From JAZDIU01 sp043804635 (GTDB lineage Bacteria; Chloroflexota; Dehalococcoidia; Dehalococcoidales; UBA2162), in contig JAZDIU010000056.1 of assembly GCA_043804635.1 (NCBI GenBank), positions 1 to 64,000 on the forward strand: a DNA stretch of 64,000 nt, in the 5' to 3' direction. The position numbers and the translations under genes are program-made. Each line of letters starts with the position of its first letter. The first letter of the stretch is position 1. This document shows positions 8,221 through 17,891 of this stretch, piece after piece. The notes below the pieces were generated by a model that searched no databases, had not been told where the DNA came from, and saw nothing but the letters and a program-made list of their open reading frames with translations.

Positions 8221-10605
8221 TTAATCGTGGATTGGTAGTTCTACGATAAATGCGGCACCTTTACCTGGTTCGCTTTCGGTATATATTCTGCCGCCGTGAG
8301 CGGTTACTATCCCGTGGCAAATGCTTAAACCGAGGCCGGTACCTTTACCCACTTCTTTGGTAGTAAAGAAAGGATTAAAGATGCGGCTCATATTCTCTAC
8401 ACTAATTCCCGGACCGTCATCAGCCAGAGAAGCTCTGATAAAATCTCCCGCCCGTTCGGTAATGATGTTCAGGTTGCCTCTTCCGTGTGCTTCTATCATA
8501 AAATACTCGGCGTTGATAATAATATTTAGAAAGACTTGTTGAAGCTGAAAACCGTCAGCCTTAACTTCAGGCAACTCAGCGAGGAACCTCGTGTTGACCT
8601 TGATGTTGTTTATTTTATGTTCATAAGCACGCATTTCAAGAACTTTTTGTATAGTGTCATTTATATCTACAGGTTGCTTTTTAGGCTCGTGCTTTCGGGC
8701 AAAAGTAAGCAGATTTCTTACTATATGGGCGGTACGCTGGGCTTCTTTATTAATCGTAGTCAAGTCTTCTTTTAAATTGTCAGGTACGTCTTTTTCCAGT
8801 AGTAATTGTGAGAAACCGATTATGCTGGTTAAAGGGTTATTTAGCTCATGAGCGATTCCTGAGGATAACTCACCGATAGAAGCCAGGCGGTCGGTTATGA
8901 TTAGTTGTTCTTCTCTCTGTCGACGTTCCGATATGTCACGAGTGATAGAAACAGTTCCTACCGGCTTACCAGAGGCATCCTTGAAGGCGGCAATGCTCAC
9001 CTCACCGGGAAATTCACGCCCATCCTTAGTCAAGAATGTGCATTCAATGTTTTTGGCATAACCCTCCTTGAATGCCTGGCGCCTATCTTGTTCAATTCTG
9101 GAACGGTCTTTATTGACGCTGAGAGAAAAAACAGGCCGTCCGATGAGTTCTGCTTTACTGTCATAACCATGCATACGGACTTTAGCTTCGTTTGCCTCTA
9201 GTATTGTCCCCTCAAGATTAGTGATAGTTACTCCGTCAGTCATAGATTCGAACATAAGACGTAGTTTTTCTTCAGATTGCTTTAGCGCGTCTTCCATACC
9301 TTTGCGCTCGGTGATATCCCGGACTATGGACATGTCTGCCGGCTTGCCGCCATATTCGACTAGACTGGCAGTCCCTTCTACTGGAATTTTTCTGCCATAT
9401 TTACTCACGAGTTCTATTTCGTAGGTGGGAGTAAGGGTCTCACCAGCCATTCTTCGGTTATATCTGTCCTGGATAAATTTCCGCCATTCCGGAGCAACGA
9501 AATCCAATCCCGGCTTTCCGACCATCTCGTCAAGCGAGAAGCCAGTTATTTCAAGGAGTTTTGGATTGGCGAATTTTAGAATATCGTCCTGGATAATTTG
9601 AATGCCGTCACCGCTTCTGTTGACGACATTGCTGTATAATGCTTCAGATTCTTTAAGAGCTCCTTCTATCCTTTTACGTTCGGTGATATCATGGCTTATG
9701 CCAATAAATCCGATTGGATTTCCAGATTGGTCTCTGAGAACGGCATTATTCACTTCAGCTAAGAATTCTGTCCCGTCTTTTTTAAGAAGACTGTATTCGG
9801 CACTTTTAATAAGACCACCAGCAACTCTATCTTTCATATTGTCTTCAATTCTAATGCGGTCGCTTGCAGCGATAAGGTCTAAGAGACTCCGCCCAATGAG
9901 CTCTTCTTTACTGTCATAACCATGCATACAGACTTTAGCTTCGTTTACCTGAGTAATTTTACCGTTCGTATCGCTGAGGACAGCTCCTACTGTCAGAGAC
10001 TGGAACATGAGACGCAATTTTTCCTCAGACTGCTGTAGTTCCTTTTCTGTGAGTTGATGCTTCTCATCCTCTTCAATGTTGTATAGGGCGAAGGCGACGT
10101 CACCAGCCAACTCTTTAAATAGAGATTGCTCTTCGGGGTCGAGGGCGTAATCTGACGGGACATAGACCGCGACTACGCCGTAAACTTTCCTTCGGTATTG
10201 AAGGCGACTGATGAGTCCTTTACCACTGTTATAGTGGCTTTTGGGCAGGCAAGCATTTTCTTCTTGGAGGATATCATCACACACTCCAAACGAATCTCTG
10301 TGTGCGAGCAACCGGTCAATGCACTGCGGATAGCTGCCTTGCTCAAGTTGCTGAAGGAAATTTCCCATTTCTTTGCCGCCGGATACTGCTGCAGAAAGGT
10401 ATTTACGATTCTTATCAAACAGTAGTATCCAGGCACACAAAAATCCCCGCGTCTCCACCATAAGGTCGCAGCTCTTTTGAATAAGGCGTTCTCTATCTTT
10501 CTCTTGAACGATGAGCTGATTGACATTTCTAAGTGCTTTGAGAACAGAGTTGAGGTTTATAATTCGTTCTTTATCATTTCTTTTAGCAGGTGTGCGTTTT
10601 TTCAT
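8221..10605 (-). CDS. Cytoplasmic sensor histidine kinase (GAF-PAS-PAS-PAS-HisKA-HATPase)
   Basis: A 794-residue kinase from ATG 10605. GAF-like domain at about 25-180, three PAS/PAC domains at about 195-310, 320-435 and 445-560 (each ending DITERK or DISERR), HisKA with phospho-acceptor H586 in SSGIAHELNNP, and HATPase with N box NIIINAE, G1 DDGPGIS and G2 GKGTGLGL. No transmembrane segment is seen, so the signal is cytoplasmic. PAS1 and PAS3 share a near-identical stretch (HGYDSK-ELIGR), indicating internal duplication. A TTG at 10680 would add 25 hydrophobic residues but lacks support. It is followed by the five receiver genes. Confidence 0.92.
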   Translation of the reverse strand: MKKRTPAKRNDKERIINLNSVLKALRNVNQLIVQEKDRERLIQKSCDLMVETRGFLCAWILLFDKNRKYLSAAVSGGKEMGNFLQQLEQGSYPQCIDRLLAHRDSFGVCDDILQEENACLPKSHYNSGKGLISRLQYRRKVYGVVAVYVPSDYALDPEEQSLFKELAGDVAFALYNIEEDEKHQLTEKELQQSEEKLRLMFQSLTVGAVLSDTNGKITQVNEAKVCMHGYDSKEELIGRSLLDLIAASDRIRIEDNMKDRVAGGLIKSAEYSLLKKDGTEFLAEVNNAVLRDQSGNPIGFIGISHDITERKRIEGALKESEALYSNVVNRSGDGIQIIQDDILKFANPKLLEITGFSLDEMVGKPGLDFVAPEWRKFIQDRYNRRMAGETLTPTYEIELVSKYGRKIPVEGTASLVEYGGKPADMSIVRDITERKGMEDALKQSEEKLRLMFESMTDGVTITNLEGTILEANEAKVRMHGYDSKAELIGRPVFSLSVNKDRSRIEQDRRQAFKEGYAKNIECTFLTKDGREFPGEVSIAAFKDASGKPVGTVSITRDISERRQREEQLIITDRLASIGELSSGIAHELNNPLTSIIGFSQLLLEKDVPDNLKEDLTTINKEAQRTAHIVRNLLTFARKHEPKKQPVDINDTIQKVLEMRAYEHKINNIKVNTRFLAELPEVKADGFQLQQVFLNIIINAEYFMIEAHGRGNLNIITERAGDFIRASLADDGPGISVENMSRIFNPFFTTKEVGKGTGLGLSICHGIVTAHGGRIYTESEPGKGAAFIVELPIHD

Positions 10606-10801
10606 ATACTTTTGTCTCGTAAATTCGCACCAATGGGAGCAAATAAAGTAGACTTTTGTCAACAGAAAGCCAAATGGCAAACAATAGCTTAAAAATGCTA
10701 GATATAATTTACAAGCTTAGCTTGCTCTTGAGAAGACCCGAAGGGATAAGATATGTGACCTAAGAGGGTCATTATAATGAGCCAAAAGGTTCACAATCTT
10801 A

Positions 10802-12298
10802 TTATTGAGCACAATAGCTTTGGTTGCCGCCGTTTCGTTTGGCGTGGTAGAGAGCAGTATCTGCAACGGCGATAATCTCTTCCATTCCTTTTCCATTCGC
10901 TGGCCAGCTAGCCAAACCTAGACTCGCTGTGGTCATATTACCGACTATCATTTTTGAAGCAATCTGCTTGCGGACGCGTTCCGCCACTGCTTTAGCAGCT
11001 GCAATTGGTGTGTTGGGGAGAAGGATGGCAAATTCGTCACCGCCATATCGGAAAGCTAGGTCAGCACTCCGTATCGTACGTTTGATAGCGTCCCCAATTT
11101 CGGCAAGTAGTTTATCACCAACCAAATGGCCGTGATGATCGTTGAAAGCCTTAAATCTATCCAGGTCAAGAATTATTAGTGAGAAGACACCGCCATAGCG
11201 CAAATGACGGTTAATTTCATTAACTATTGTCTCATCAAGGGAGCGCCGATTGAGCAACCCGGTCAGGTCATCAATTCGAGCCTTTTCTTCGACTTCGGTG
11301 TAAAGGCGAGCATTTTCGATATGCATAGCAATCTGGGATGCTAATTGTTCCAAAAGTGTTACCTTACTCTTGCTATAGGTATTGGGGGAAAGACTACCTA
11401 CGATTAGATTGCCGGTGACTCTGTCCTTAGCCATCAGCGGGAGATAAACCAGCGAGTGTATTCCCTGTTTAACAAAGGCTTTGCTAGAGATAAACTGGCT
11501 GCCTTGTGAAAGGTCTATTTCAACGTGGGCTTTTTTATGAGTGGTAATCCATTCCGTAGCCGTTCCTTTGACTGGAACTTCTTCTCCTACCTTCCATATA
11601 GAGTTAGCAGACAACGCCAGAAAATAAGGGCGGTTGCTTTTAAGTAAAACTACACCAGCCCAGTTAACATCAACTACTCGCCCTAGTTCGGCAATCAGAC
11701 TACCAAACACTTTCTGAATGTCGAGAGTCGAGGTTATGATAGTGTTGCAGCGATTAATCACAGATAAGTTTTCGCTTTGTCGGGCAAGTTGCTCCCGCAG
11801 GTATTCTTTTTCCATACCCGTGGCTGACCGATCGACAATACTCTTGAGGAAACGAAAATCTTCAGGTAGATATTTACCCGATTGCTTTTTAGCTATCACC
11901 AGAATTCCGATTAACTGTTCGCGGCTTATTATCGGTAAGAGTAACGCTACTTCACCGAGATTAAATTCGGGGGGATGGGTCTCTCTGAAGACACGAAGTT
12001 GCGGTAGCGTTGCTAAAGTCTCACTTGTCAGCGGTTTCTTTTCTCGGTTGAGATAATCAATTAGTGGGTCCTGCCGGCGAATTTTCAGATTTGTTAGAAA
12101 AGAACTTTTGCTGCCGCATTTATAAGAGAGACTGGTATAATCATCGTCATCAGTGTCCAGGAATAGCAAGCATACCCATTCACAACCGAAAGCATCAGCA
12201 ATTAATGTTACTAACTGGTTGCCTTGCTCTTGAAGTCCAAAGATATCTTGTATTCTGCTAGCGAAATCGGATAATTGTTGACGGTAGTCCATAGCCAT
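10802..12298 (-). CDS. Diguanylate cyclase with two GAF domains
   Basis: A 498-residue cytoplasmic protein: GAF at about 20-165, a second GAF at about 185-335, and a GGDEF domain from about 345. The active site is RYGGDEF (419-423) and the product-inhibition I-site RSAD is at 410-413, five residues before it, so the enzyme should be active and feedback-regulated. It makes cyclic di-GMP. It lies between pilT (21 bp away) and the multi-PAS kinase on the same strand. Two HD-GYP phosphodiesterases nearby (6770-7813 and 22841-23962) supply the opposite activity. Confidence 0.93.
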   Translation of the reverse strand: MAMDYRQQLSDFASRIQDIFGLQEQGNQLVTLIADAFGCEWVCLLFLDTDDDDYTSLSYKCGSKSSFLTNLKIRRQDPLIDYLNREKKPLTSETLATLPQLRVFRETHPPEFNLGEVALLLPIISREQLIGILVIAKKQSGKYLPEDFRFLKSIVDRSATGMEKEYLREQLARQSENLSVINRCNTIITSTLDIQKVFGSLIAELGRVVDVNWAGVVLLKSNRPYFLALSANSIWKVGEEVPVKGTATEWITTHKKAHVEIDLSQGSQFISSKAFVKQGIHSLVYLPLMAKDRVTGNLIVGSLSPNTYSKSKVTLLEQLASQIAMHIENARLYTEVEEKARIDDLTGLLNRRSLDETIVNEINRHLRYGGVFSLIILDLDRFKAFNDHHGHLVGDKLLAEIGDAIKRTIRSADLAFRYGGDEFAILLPNTPIAAAKAVAERVRKQIASKMIVGNMTTASLGLASWPANGKGMEEIIAVADTALYHAKRNGGNQSYCAQ

Positions 12299-12318
12299 CT
12301 ATGTAGATAGGATTAATC

Positions 12319-13383
12319 TCAATGAACGCCACCGATAAGCTTTCCTACCTCCTCCTGGTCGTTGCAGAAAGCAAACAGGCTATCGCGAGTTATTGCGCCT
12401 GAGCGATAGAGGTTAACCAATGCCTGGTCGAGTAGGACCATCCCTAATCTGGCTTGAGTAAGCATGACATTAGGCAACTGGAAGATTTTACCTTCTCTGA
12501 TGCAGTTTCTAGCCGCCGGGGTAGCCAGCATTACCTCGACGGCAGCTACTCTTCCTGAGCCGTCAGCTTTAGGCACGAGTACCTGACATAGAATACCAAT
12601 AAGAAGTGAAGCTAACCTGGATTGGACCAGGGGACGCTCGTAGGGTGGGAAAAGGTCTATAATCCTCTCAACAGCCTGAGAAGCACTCGGTGCGTGACCG
12701 GTAGTCAGCACTAAGTGTCCGGTCTCGGCTACGCTGAGCACTGCTCCTGCAGTATCCGCATCCCTCATTTCCCCGACGAGAACCACATCAGGGTTCTGTC
12801 TTAGCACGTGTCTTAACGCCTCAGTAAAAGAATGAGTATCGCTACCAAGCTCTCGTTGAGTTATGGTGCACTTATTATCGGTATACACGAACTCTACCGG
12901 GTCCTCGATTGTCACCAGCCGACGATATTCGATGTTATTCAAGTAATTAATCATAGCGCTTAGCGTAGTCGATTTGCCGCTGCCAGTGGGTCCGGTAACC
13001 ACTATCAACCCCCGGGGTCTTAGAATAAGCTCTTTGCACAGCATAGGCAACCCCAATTCATCGATGGTCGGAATTTGCCCTTTTATAAGACGGATAACGA
13101 GACTAATCGTGCCACGTTGTTTAGCGGCGTTGATACGAAGTCGACAGAGGTCAGGGACGCTATAACTAAAGTCTAATTCCATGTCACGTTCAAAATCGGC
13201 TCTCTCTTTATCACCAGTTAATTGAGTTAAGGCTTGTTCTATCTCTTCATTGGTCAGCGGTGCCATATCGGCTACCTGTTGAAGGATACCGTTAATACGG
13301 AACACGGGCGGCGCAGAGGCAACGATATGAATATCGGAAGCTCCCTTTTCTGCAGCCAAATGAATCAGTGCTAAGATATCCAT
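12319..13383 (-). CDS. pilT: Type IV pilus retraction ATPase PilT
   Basis: A 354-residue secretion ATPase, the size expected for PilT rather than the longer PilB. The N-terminal PAS-like domain (KGASDIHI) is followed by the core with Walker A GPTGSGKST, an Asp box (TIEDPVEFVY), Walker B (VVLVGEMRDADT) and the His box (HLVLTTGHAPSA). The PilT-style end of the motor domain, RIIDLFPP, is present. It powers pilus disassembly and twitching. Its start codon touches the stop of the PilM-PilN gene, so it belongs to the pilus operon. Confidence 0.92.
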   Translation of the reverse strand: MDILALIHLAAEKGASDIHIVASAPPVFRINGILQQVADMAPLTNEEIEQALTQLTGDKERADFERDMELDFSYSVPDLCRLRINAAKQRGTISLVIRLIKGQIPTIDELGLPMLCKELILRPRGLIVVTGPTGSGKSTTLSAMINYLNNIEYRRLVTIEDPVEFVYTDNKCTITQRELGSDTHSFTEALRHVLRQNPDVVLVGEMRDADTAGAVLSVAETGHLVLTTGHAPSASQAVERIIDLFPPYERPLVQSRLASLLIGILCQVLVPKADGSGRVAAVEVMLATPAARNCIREGKIFQLPNVMLTQARLGMVLLDQALVNLYRSGAITRDSLFAFCNDQEEVGKLIGGVH

Positions 13384-15080
13384 CAGGTTACCTTCTTAAT
13401 TGTAAGAGAGAGGGAAAAAGAAATCGTTTCATTCTCAAGTTTAGCCATACTTATGTTTATACCAGCGAATCTACCACTTTTATCAAGAGTGCTAAGATAT
13501 CCCCGAACATCCTCTTCCCCAGGGGCTACGCCTTGTATGGTTAACGTTTCGCTGGCATAGCTGATTTTAGTGAGAGTAGTATTATCCGATAAACCTCTTA
13601 GTATCACTTCACCACTGCTAACCACACTACCGGGTTTTTCCAGGTCGCCAAGCAGAGCAAAATCCAGTTTACCTTGAGTTCTATCCATTTTAGTGAGAGT
13701 AATTTCACCGAATATTCCGCTCAGTCCAAGCGATTTTAGATAAGCCAAAATTTCTTTTTCACTAGGGACTTGCCCGCTCATGGTTAATTTATTGTCGGCA
13801 TGACTTACCCCGGTCAAGTTAACCGAATAGGGTAATTCATTCATAGCTACATCCAATTCACGGCTGATTCCGGCACTTTGCTTTTCGAGTGCATTGAAAG
13901 CAGCAGTTATATTATAAAGTGACGTTTCTGATTGCTTTACTTTATCCTCAAGTTCTGTGATTTTATTCAGTAGTTGTTGCCTCTCGGACTGCTGTTGCTT
14001 TAAGAGGTCTTCCGTAGTTTTCAATTCAGCTCGTGCCGAAGCGATATCGGCCGAAACACCCTGATTGAAGAATATCATAAGAGCTACTAGACCGGCAGTA
14101 ACTCCGATACCAGTGAAAGCTCCGATATTTAATAACGAAATAGGTTTTGGTAGATATGAATGGGGTAGGACGTTTAGATTAACCACCGAAGGACCGACTT
14201 CTTTTCCAGACAGACTCTGAAGAGCTAAACCAATATTAACCATATAACGGCTGGGAGTAAATTCTCCGCGGCTTTCTAAAGGTGATGATAACATTAAAAC
14301 GGGGTGTCCGATTGCTTCCGATAAAGCTTGACACATCTCTGGTTCGCTAGCTAATTCTCCCGATACAAAAATAGGGACGGTAGGCGCGAGTACGTTTTCC
14401 GGATTGGTTGTATTATAAAAAGTAATAGTTCGACTCAATTCATTCTTTATCGCCGTCAATTTTTCTTCACTTGTTGGCGTCTGGGTAGCAAATGGGACAC
14501 TTCTAATAGGTTGGGGGATACCATTAGCCATTACTATTATATCGAATTCCGTCATTTGAACATCGACAATTACAGCCGTCTTGTCTCTCGCCACTCTAGC
14601 CAGCAATAAAGGCTTAACATCCATAAAATAGGGTTTTAAGCCAGACAGACGTAATGCCCCAAGCAATGCATCAATCGTCTTACGAGGCACAGCCACGAGA
14701 AATACCTGCGTTTTGCCCTGCGGAGCTGGAATAGATTGCCAGGAAAGATAAAGCTGTTCAAGCGGCACAGGTAGCACTCTTTTTGCTTCTCGCTGAACCG
14801 CTTCAGCTAACATATCCCTAGGTAGCTGAGGAAAACTAATAGGGCGAGAAAAGCAATGAAGTCCGCTGATGCCCACAGCGACTTTTGTAGTTCTCACTTT
14901 ACAGGCGGCGAACAACTGCCTAATTTTAGCCGCAACTTCTGCCTCATTAAGAACTACGTTACCTTTCACCAACTCAGGCTCAAGCGTCCATTCCGCCCAT
15001 TCTCTTATTTGTTTGCCGTGACTTACCATAAGCCGCAGACTGCTATCATCGATATATAAAGTAACAATTTGTTTAGCCAT
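13383..15080 (-). CDS. PilM-PilN fusion protein
   Basis: A 565-residue protein joining two normally separate assembly proteins. Residues 1-290 are the actin-like PilM domain (EAVQREAKRVLP and the VDVQMTEFDIIVM phosphate region are recognisable). Residues about 317-339 are a transmembrane helix, 345-400 a coiled coil, and the rest is two copies of a PilN-like periplasmic module, each about 65 residues (the pair LTMSGQVPSEKEILAYL and LTIQGVAPGEEDVRGYL). Usually PilM is cytoplasmic and binds the N-terminus of membrane PilN, so this fusion makes the contact permanent. It is followed by a PilO-like gene 11 bp upstream in the operon. Confidence 0.85.
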   Translation of the reverse strand: MAKQIVTLYIDDSSLRLMVSHGKQIREWAEWTLEPELVKGNVVLNEAEVAAKIRQLFAACKVRTTKVAVGISGLHCFSRPISFPQLPRDMLAEAVQREAKRVLPVPLEQLYLSWQSIPAPQGKTQVFLVAVPRKTIDALLGALRLSGLKPYFMDVKPLLLARVARDKTAVIVDVQMTEFDIIVMANGIPQPIRSVPFATQTPTSEEKLTAIKNELSRTITFYNTTNPENVLAPTVPIFVSGELASEPEMCQALSEAIGHPVLMLSSPLESRGEFTPSRYMVNIGLALQSLSGKEVGPSVVNLNVLPHSYLPKPISLLNIGAFTGIGVTAGLVALMIFFNQGVSADIASARAELKTTEDLLKQQQSERQQLLNKITELEDKVKQSETSLYNITAAFNALEKQSAGISRELDVAMNELPYSVNLTGVSHADNKLTMSGQVPSEKEILAYLKSLGLSGIFGEITLTKMDRTQGKLDFALLGDLEKPGSVVSSGEVILRGLSDNTTLTKISYASETLTIQGVAPGEEDVRGYLSTLDKSGRFAGINISMAKLENETISFSLSLTIKKVT

Positions 15081-15091
15081 AGCTACACATC

Positions 15092-16075
15092 CTAATAACT
15101 ATTATAAATTGACAGTTCAAGTTCGGCTGTCGCAATATTCTCAGTCATCTCGGAACCAGGTAAAATCTTACCCAAATACCCCTCGATTGTCTCCTTGCTA
15201 GAGAGGGCACCAACTATTGTCTGCTGAATCATGCCATTCCCGTCAATGAGGACCGTAACCGGAAAATTTGCAACATTGTACTTTTGGGCAACATTACCAT
15301 TTGTGTCCAGAAGAACAGGCAGAGTAAGTTTTTTCGTCAGTAAGAACTCATTTATCTGTAATGGGCTTTCGCCGACATCGATAGCCCGCACTATTAAACC
15401 TTTGCTTCCCCATTTGTCATATATCTGCTGAAGATAAGATATTCCATCACGAGAGTCAGGCCTCCAAACTTGCCAGAAGTAAAGTAACACCGGTTCGCCT
15501 TTTAATTTGCTTAAGGAAGTAATTTGTCCATCTAAATCAGGAAGTTCGAAAGCAGGTGCTGTCTGAGCTACATCTGCGGCTCCGGTCCCCATGTTGATTG
15601 CGATAGATTTAACAACACAGCGCCTGAATTGACTGTTTAAGTTACTCACAAAATTGAGTATATCAGGCGCGGTTCCTTTGATTTTTGCTTTCAGGGACAT
15701 AATTGAAAAATTAATCCCTTCGAGATTGCCATTGCTGGAACCTGATACATCCAGATTTGTAACTTCGAGTCCGTAGCCTCTAGCAATCTCAAACAGTTGA
15801 TTAGTAGCACTAACGCTCGTTATTTGTCCGGGTGATATTGCTTGTGCGTCTTTGTATTGTTCTTCAGTTTGAGCTAACTTACTTTCAAGCTCTTTAATAC
15901 GAGATGAAAGCTCATCCGGCTGTATATTTTTTAATCTAGTTTCAGCTAAGGCTATTTTGTTATTGAGCTGATTTTTCTCATCGATTCGTTGATAACGAAA
16001 CAAGGTTAAACTAACCGCTATAATAACCAAACCCCCCAGGATTATCAATAGTAATGTTTTTTTATTAAATTTCAA
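15092..16075 (-). CDS. PilO-like pilus assembly protein with inserted thioredoxin-like domain
   Basis: The protein has an N-terminal transmembrane helix (about 7-27), a coiled coil (about 31-79), a PilO-type ferredoxin-like region (about 86-162, with TNQLFEIARGYGLEVTNLDV), then a TlpA/ResA-type thioredoxin domain (about 172-302), and a final strand ATAELELSIYNSY, which is how PilO proteins end. The thioredoxin domain therefore sits inside the PilO fold. Its CxxC site is lost (VWRPDSR replaces WCxxC) but the cis-proline in NFPVT remains, so it is probably structural or binding rather than redox active. TTG at 16075 is chosen because GGGAGG lies 4 bp upstream; GTG at 16087 is the alternative. 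Confidence 0.8.
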   Translation of the reverse strand: MKFNKKTLLLIILGGLVIIAVSLTLFRYQRIDEKNQLNNKIALAETRLKNIQPDELSSRIKELESKLAQTEEQYKDAQAISPGQITSVSATNQLFEIARGYGLEVTNLDVSGSSNGNLEGINFSIMSLKAKIKGTAPDILNFVSNLNSQFRRCVVKSIAINMGTGAADVAQTAPAFELPDLDGQITSLSKLKGEPVLLYFWQVWRPDSRDGISYLQQIYDKWGSKGLIVRAIDVGESPLQINEFLLTKKLTLPVLLDTNGNVAQKYNVANFPVTVLIDGNGMIQQTIVGALSSKETIEGYLGKILPGSEMTENIATAELELSIYNSY

Positions 16076-16093
16076 TCCGCCTCCCACAAGAGC

Positions 16094-16957
16094 TTACTTC
16101 GATATCTGCCACGACATAATGAAAATCGAACCATCGTCACGTTTCAATATATCAGCTATTATTTTAGCTCTAGTTCTGCCATCCTGGGAATGTATTGCTG
16201 TTGAAGTAACAAGATACCTTGTCCCAGTAATTTCACCAACCACTCCGATATCGGTCCTCTCAGCGACTACCCAGGCATACTCACCGGAGAGACTACCCGA
16301 ACCGGAGATATAGAAAGATTGGGTTTTTACTGGTTCGTCTTCGGAAATCTGCGGCCTTGGCGGGTCGAATGTCCAGTTGAGCAACCAGGCACCACTTCCG
16401 TCTTGTACCCTGGGCTCGTCGGGTTCTTCAAGCGACAAGTTGCCGGCAAATCCAGCCGCCGAAGAATTATCATAGCTATAGCCGACGGGCATTCTTGCTC
16501 CGACCTGGTCAAGCTTAATATGAGGCTCCCCTCCCGGTGCTTCCCAGGTAACGGTTATCGTATATTTGTAAGCCTGTTCTGTTTCATCCCAGACTATATC
16601 CCCTTCTACATCAAGATAGTTGTAATGCACGTTAATATCGCTTAGTTCACCGAAATAGAAAGTATAGGTTCCTCTGTTATCAGTCGCCACGTTTACCGTC
16701 ATCTGGTTGATATTTTCGGCTAATTGGGTAGGCGGCGAGAGGCCTTTTAATAACGACCACATAGTGTACTCAACCCCGGCATCAGCCGCATAAATTCCAT
16801 CTACACTCTCGACCACGATACGGCTGGCTTTAAGACTGGTACTGATATGGTTAAGACTGACGGCAATAGTCAGTCCACCTATTGCCAGTAAAGATAGAAC
16901 TATGGGTAATGCCTGGCCTTTTTCTTTACGCAGCCAATTTTTCATAATTACCATCAT
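16094..16957 (-). CDS. PilX-like minor pilin / pilus assembly protein
   Basis: A 287-residue protein with a short basic leader (KNWLRKEKGQA) and one hydrophobic helix (LPIVLSLLAIGGLTIAVSL) followed by a long extracellular beta-rich region. The GQALPIV segment resembles the PilX N-terminal family rather than the GFTLxE class III pilin cleavage site. ATG at 16957 overlaps the preceding stop (ATGA), so the gene is translationally coupled to the prepilin upstream; ATG at 16945 is a second choice. It is likely a minor pilin of the type IV pilus tip, with its ligand or role unknown. Confidence 0.7.
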   Translation of the reverse strand: MMVIMKNWLRKEKGQALPIVLSLLAIGGLTIAVSLNHISTSLKASRIVVESVDGIYAADAGVEYTMWSLLKGLSPPTQLAENINQMTVNVATDNRGTYTFYFGELSDINVHYNYLDVEGDIVWDETEQAYKYTITVTWEAPGGEPHIKLDQVGARMPVGYSYDNSSAAGFAGNLSLEEPDEPRVQDGSGAWLLNWTFDPPRPQISEDEPVKTQSFYISGSGSLSGEYAWVVAERTDIGVVGEITGTRYLVTSTAIHSQDGRTRAKIIADILKRDDGSIFIMSWQISK

Positions 16958-17487
16958 TGTGTTATCAGATTAATGCGCTGGTTAATCTTGTACTCCTTAG
17001 TTTCCGTCGCCTTTTCAAGGCGAGAGGTTAGCTTTAACGTCAAGAGCGGACTTATATAGCTAGCGCTGCTGGTAATATTATCACCAGGATTATAGTAGAT
17101 ATATGTAGCAACCAGAGTAGTTTGGTTAGCGCCACCACCCGAATGAGTCCGCTTAAGTCTGCCGACGCCATTAGCCAGACCTTCAAAGAAATATGATGCT
17201 GAGTGATAGGTTGGGTCCCCGGCAGCATCCCATTCAGCCCAGTCTATGACCAAGAAATATGGAGGCGTTAGATTATCTGTGCTAATATTAGTTGCCATCT
17301 GAGCATCCCGGCTAATCCAGTAACCGGCATTCTCAACTTGATTAACTACCACTACGTAGTCATTATTAATGTCGATATTCCGCATAACCTGGAAGATAGC
17401 CGCGCCGGCGGCCGTACTTGTCAGTGCCATGATGGACACAGCAATTATCAATTCTACCAGGGTGAAACCTTTCTGGGCTGACTTCAT
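16954..17487 (-). CDS. Type IV prepilin-like protein (PilW/GspJ-like)
   Basis: A 177-residue protein with a class III prepilin leader: MKSAQKG followed by FTLVELIIAVSIMALTSTAA. The prepilin peptidase would cut after the Gly and methylate Phe+1, and Glu+5 is present. The C-terminal domain is beta-rich. It starts 4 bp before the end of the upstream pilin-like gene and ends inside the next, so all three are coupled. It is probably a minor pilin that primes assembly. No prepilin peptidase or clear major pilin is in the window. Confidence 0.85.
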   Translation of the reverse strand: MKSAQKGFTLVELIIAVSIMALTSTAAGAAIFQVMRNIDINNDYVVVVNQVENAGYWISRDAQMATNISTDNLTPPYFLVIDWAEWDAAGDPTYHSASYFFEGLANGVGRLKRTHSGGGANQTTLVATYIYYNPGDNITSSASYISPLLTLKLTSRLEKATETKEYKINQRINLITQ

Positions 17488-17876
17488 CGATTTACCTTAT
17501 AACCTACTAAACTAAGTACTTCTTTACCCGAATGATTTATAGTAATGATTATTTTTTGAACGCCGTTATCGGAGACGTGTAAAGGCTGAGCAGATATAGT
17601 TGCCGAATAGTTGGTATAATCCTTCCCGCTTGGTATCGGAGATGGAGCATACTGAGTAGCTTCATTCACGTAACTGACATTTTTTACCCATTCCAGTTGA
17701 CTTTGTGCTAAGCTTTCAGCAGTAGCCTGCTCATCATTGATAAAGGCGGCCCTGGAGGTAGTTGCCACTCCGGTCAGAAAGACTACTGCAATCGTACCTA
17801 GAATTGCCAGCGCTACCGCCGTTTCTACAAGTGTCTGTCCTGACTCACGAATTCTTAGCTTCCCAAATTTTGACAT
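17484..17876 (-). CDS. Pilin-like protein with SGQTLVE N-terminus (PilV-like)
   Basis: A 130-residue protein with a basic leader, then ESGQTLVETAVALAILGTIA, a hydrophobic helix, and a small extracellular domain. The helix has Glu at the +5-like position but Gln instead of Phe near the processing site, as in TadE/PilV-type pilin-like proteins. It is coupled by a 4-bp overlap to the prepilin gene downstream and follows pilC by 15 bp. It is likely a minor pilus subunit; whether it is cleaved is uncertain. Confidence 0.75.
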   Translation of the reverse strand: MSKFGKLRIRESGQTLVETAVALAILGTIAVVFLTGVATTSRAAFINDEQATAESLAQSQLEWVKNVSYVNEATQYAPSPIPSGKDYTNYSATISAQPLHVSDNGVQKIIITINHSGKEVLSLVGYKVNR

Positions 17877-17891
17877 TTACTTCTCTTTAAC

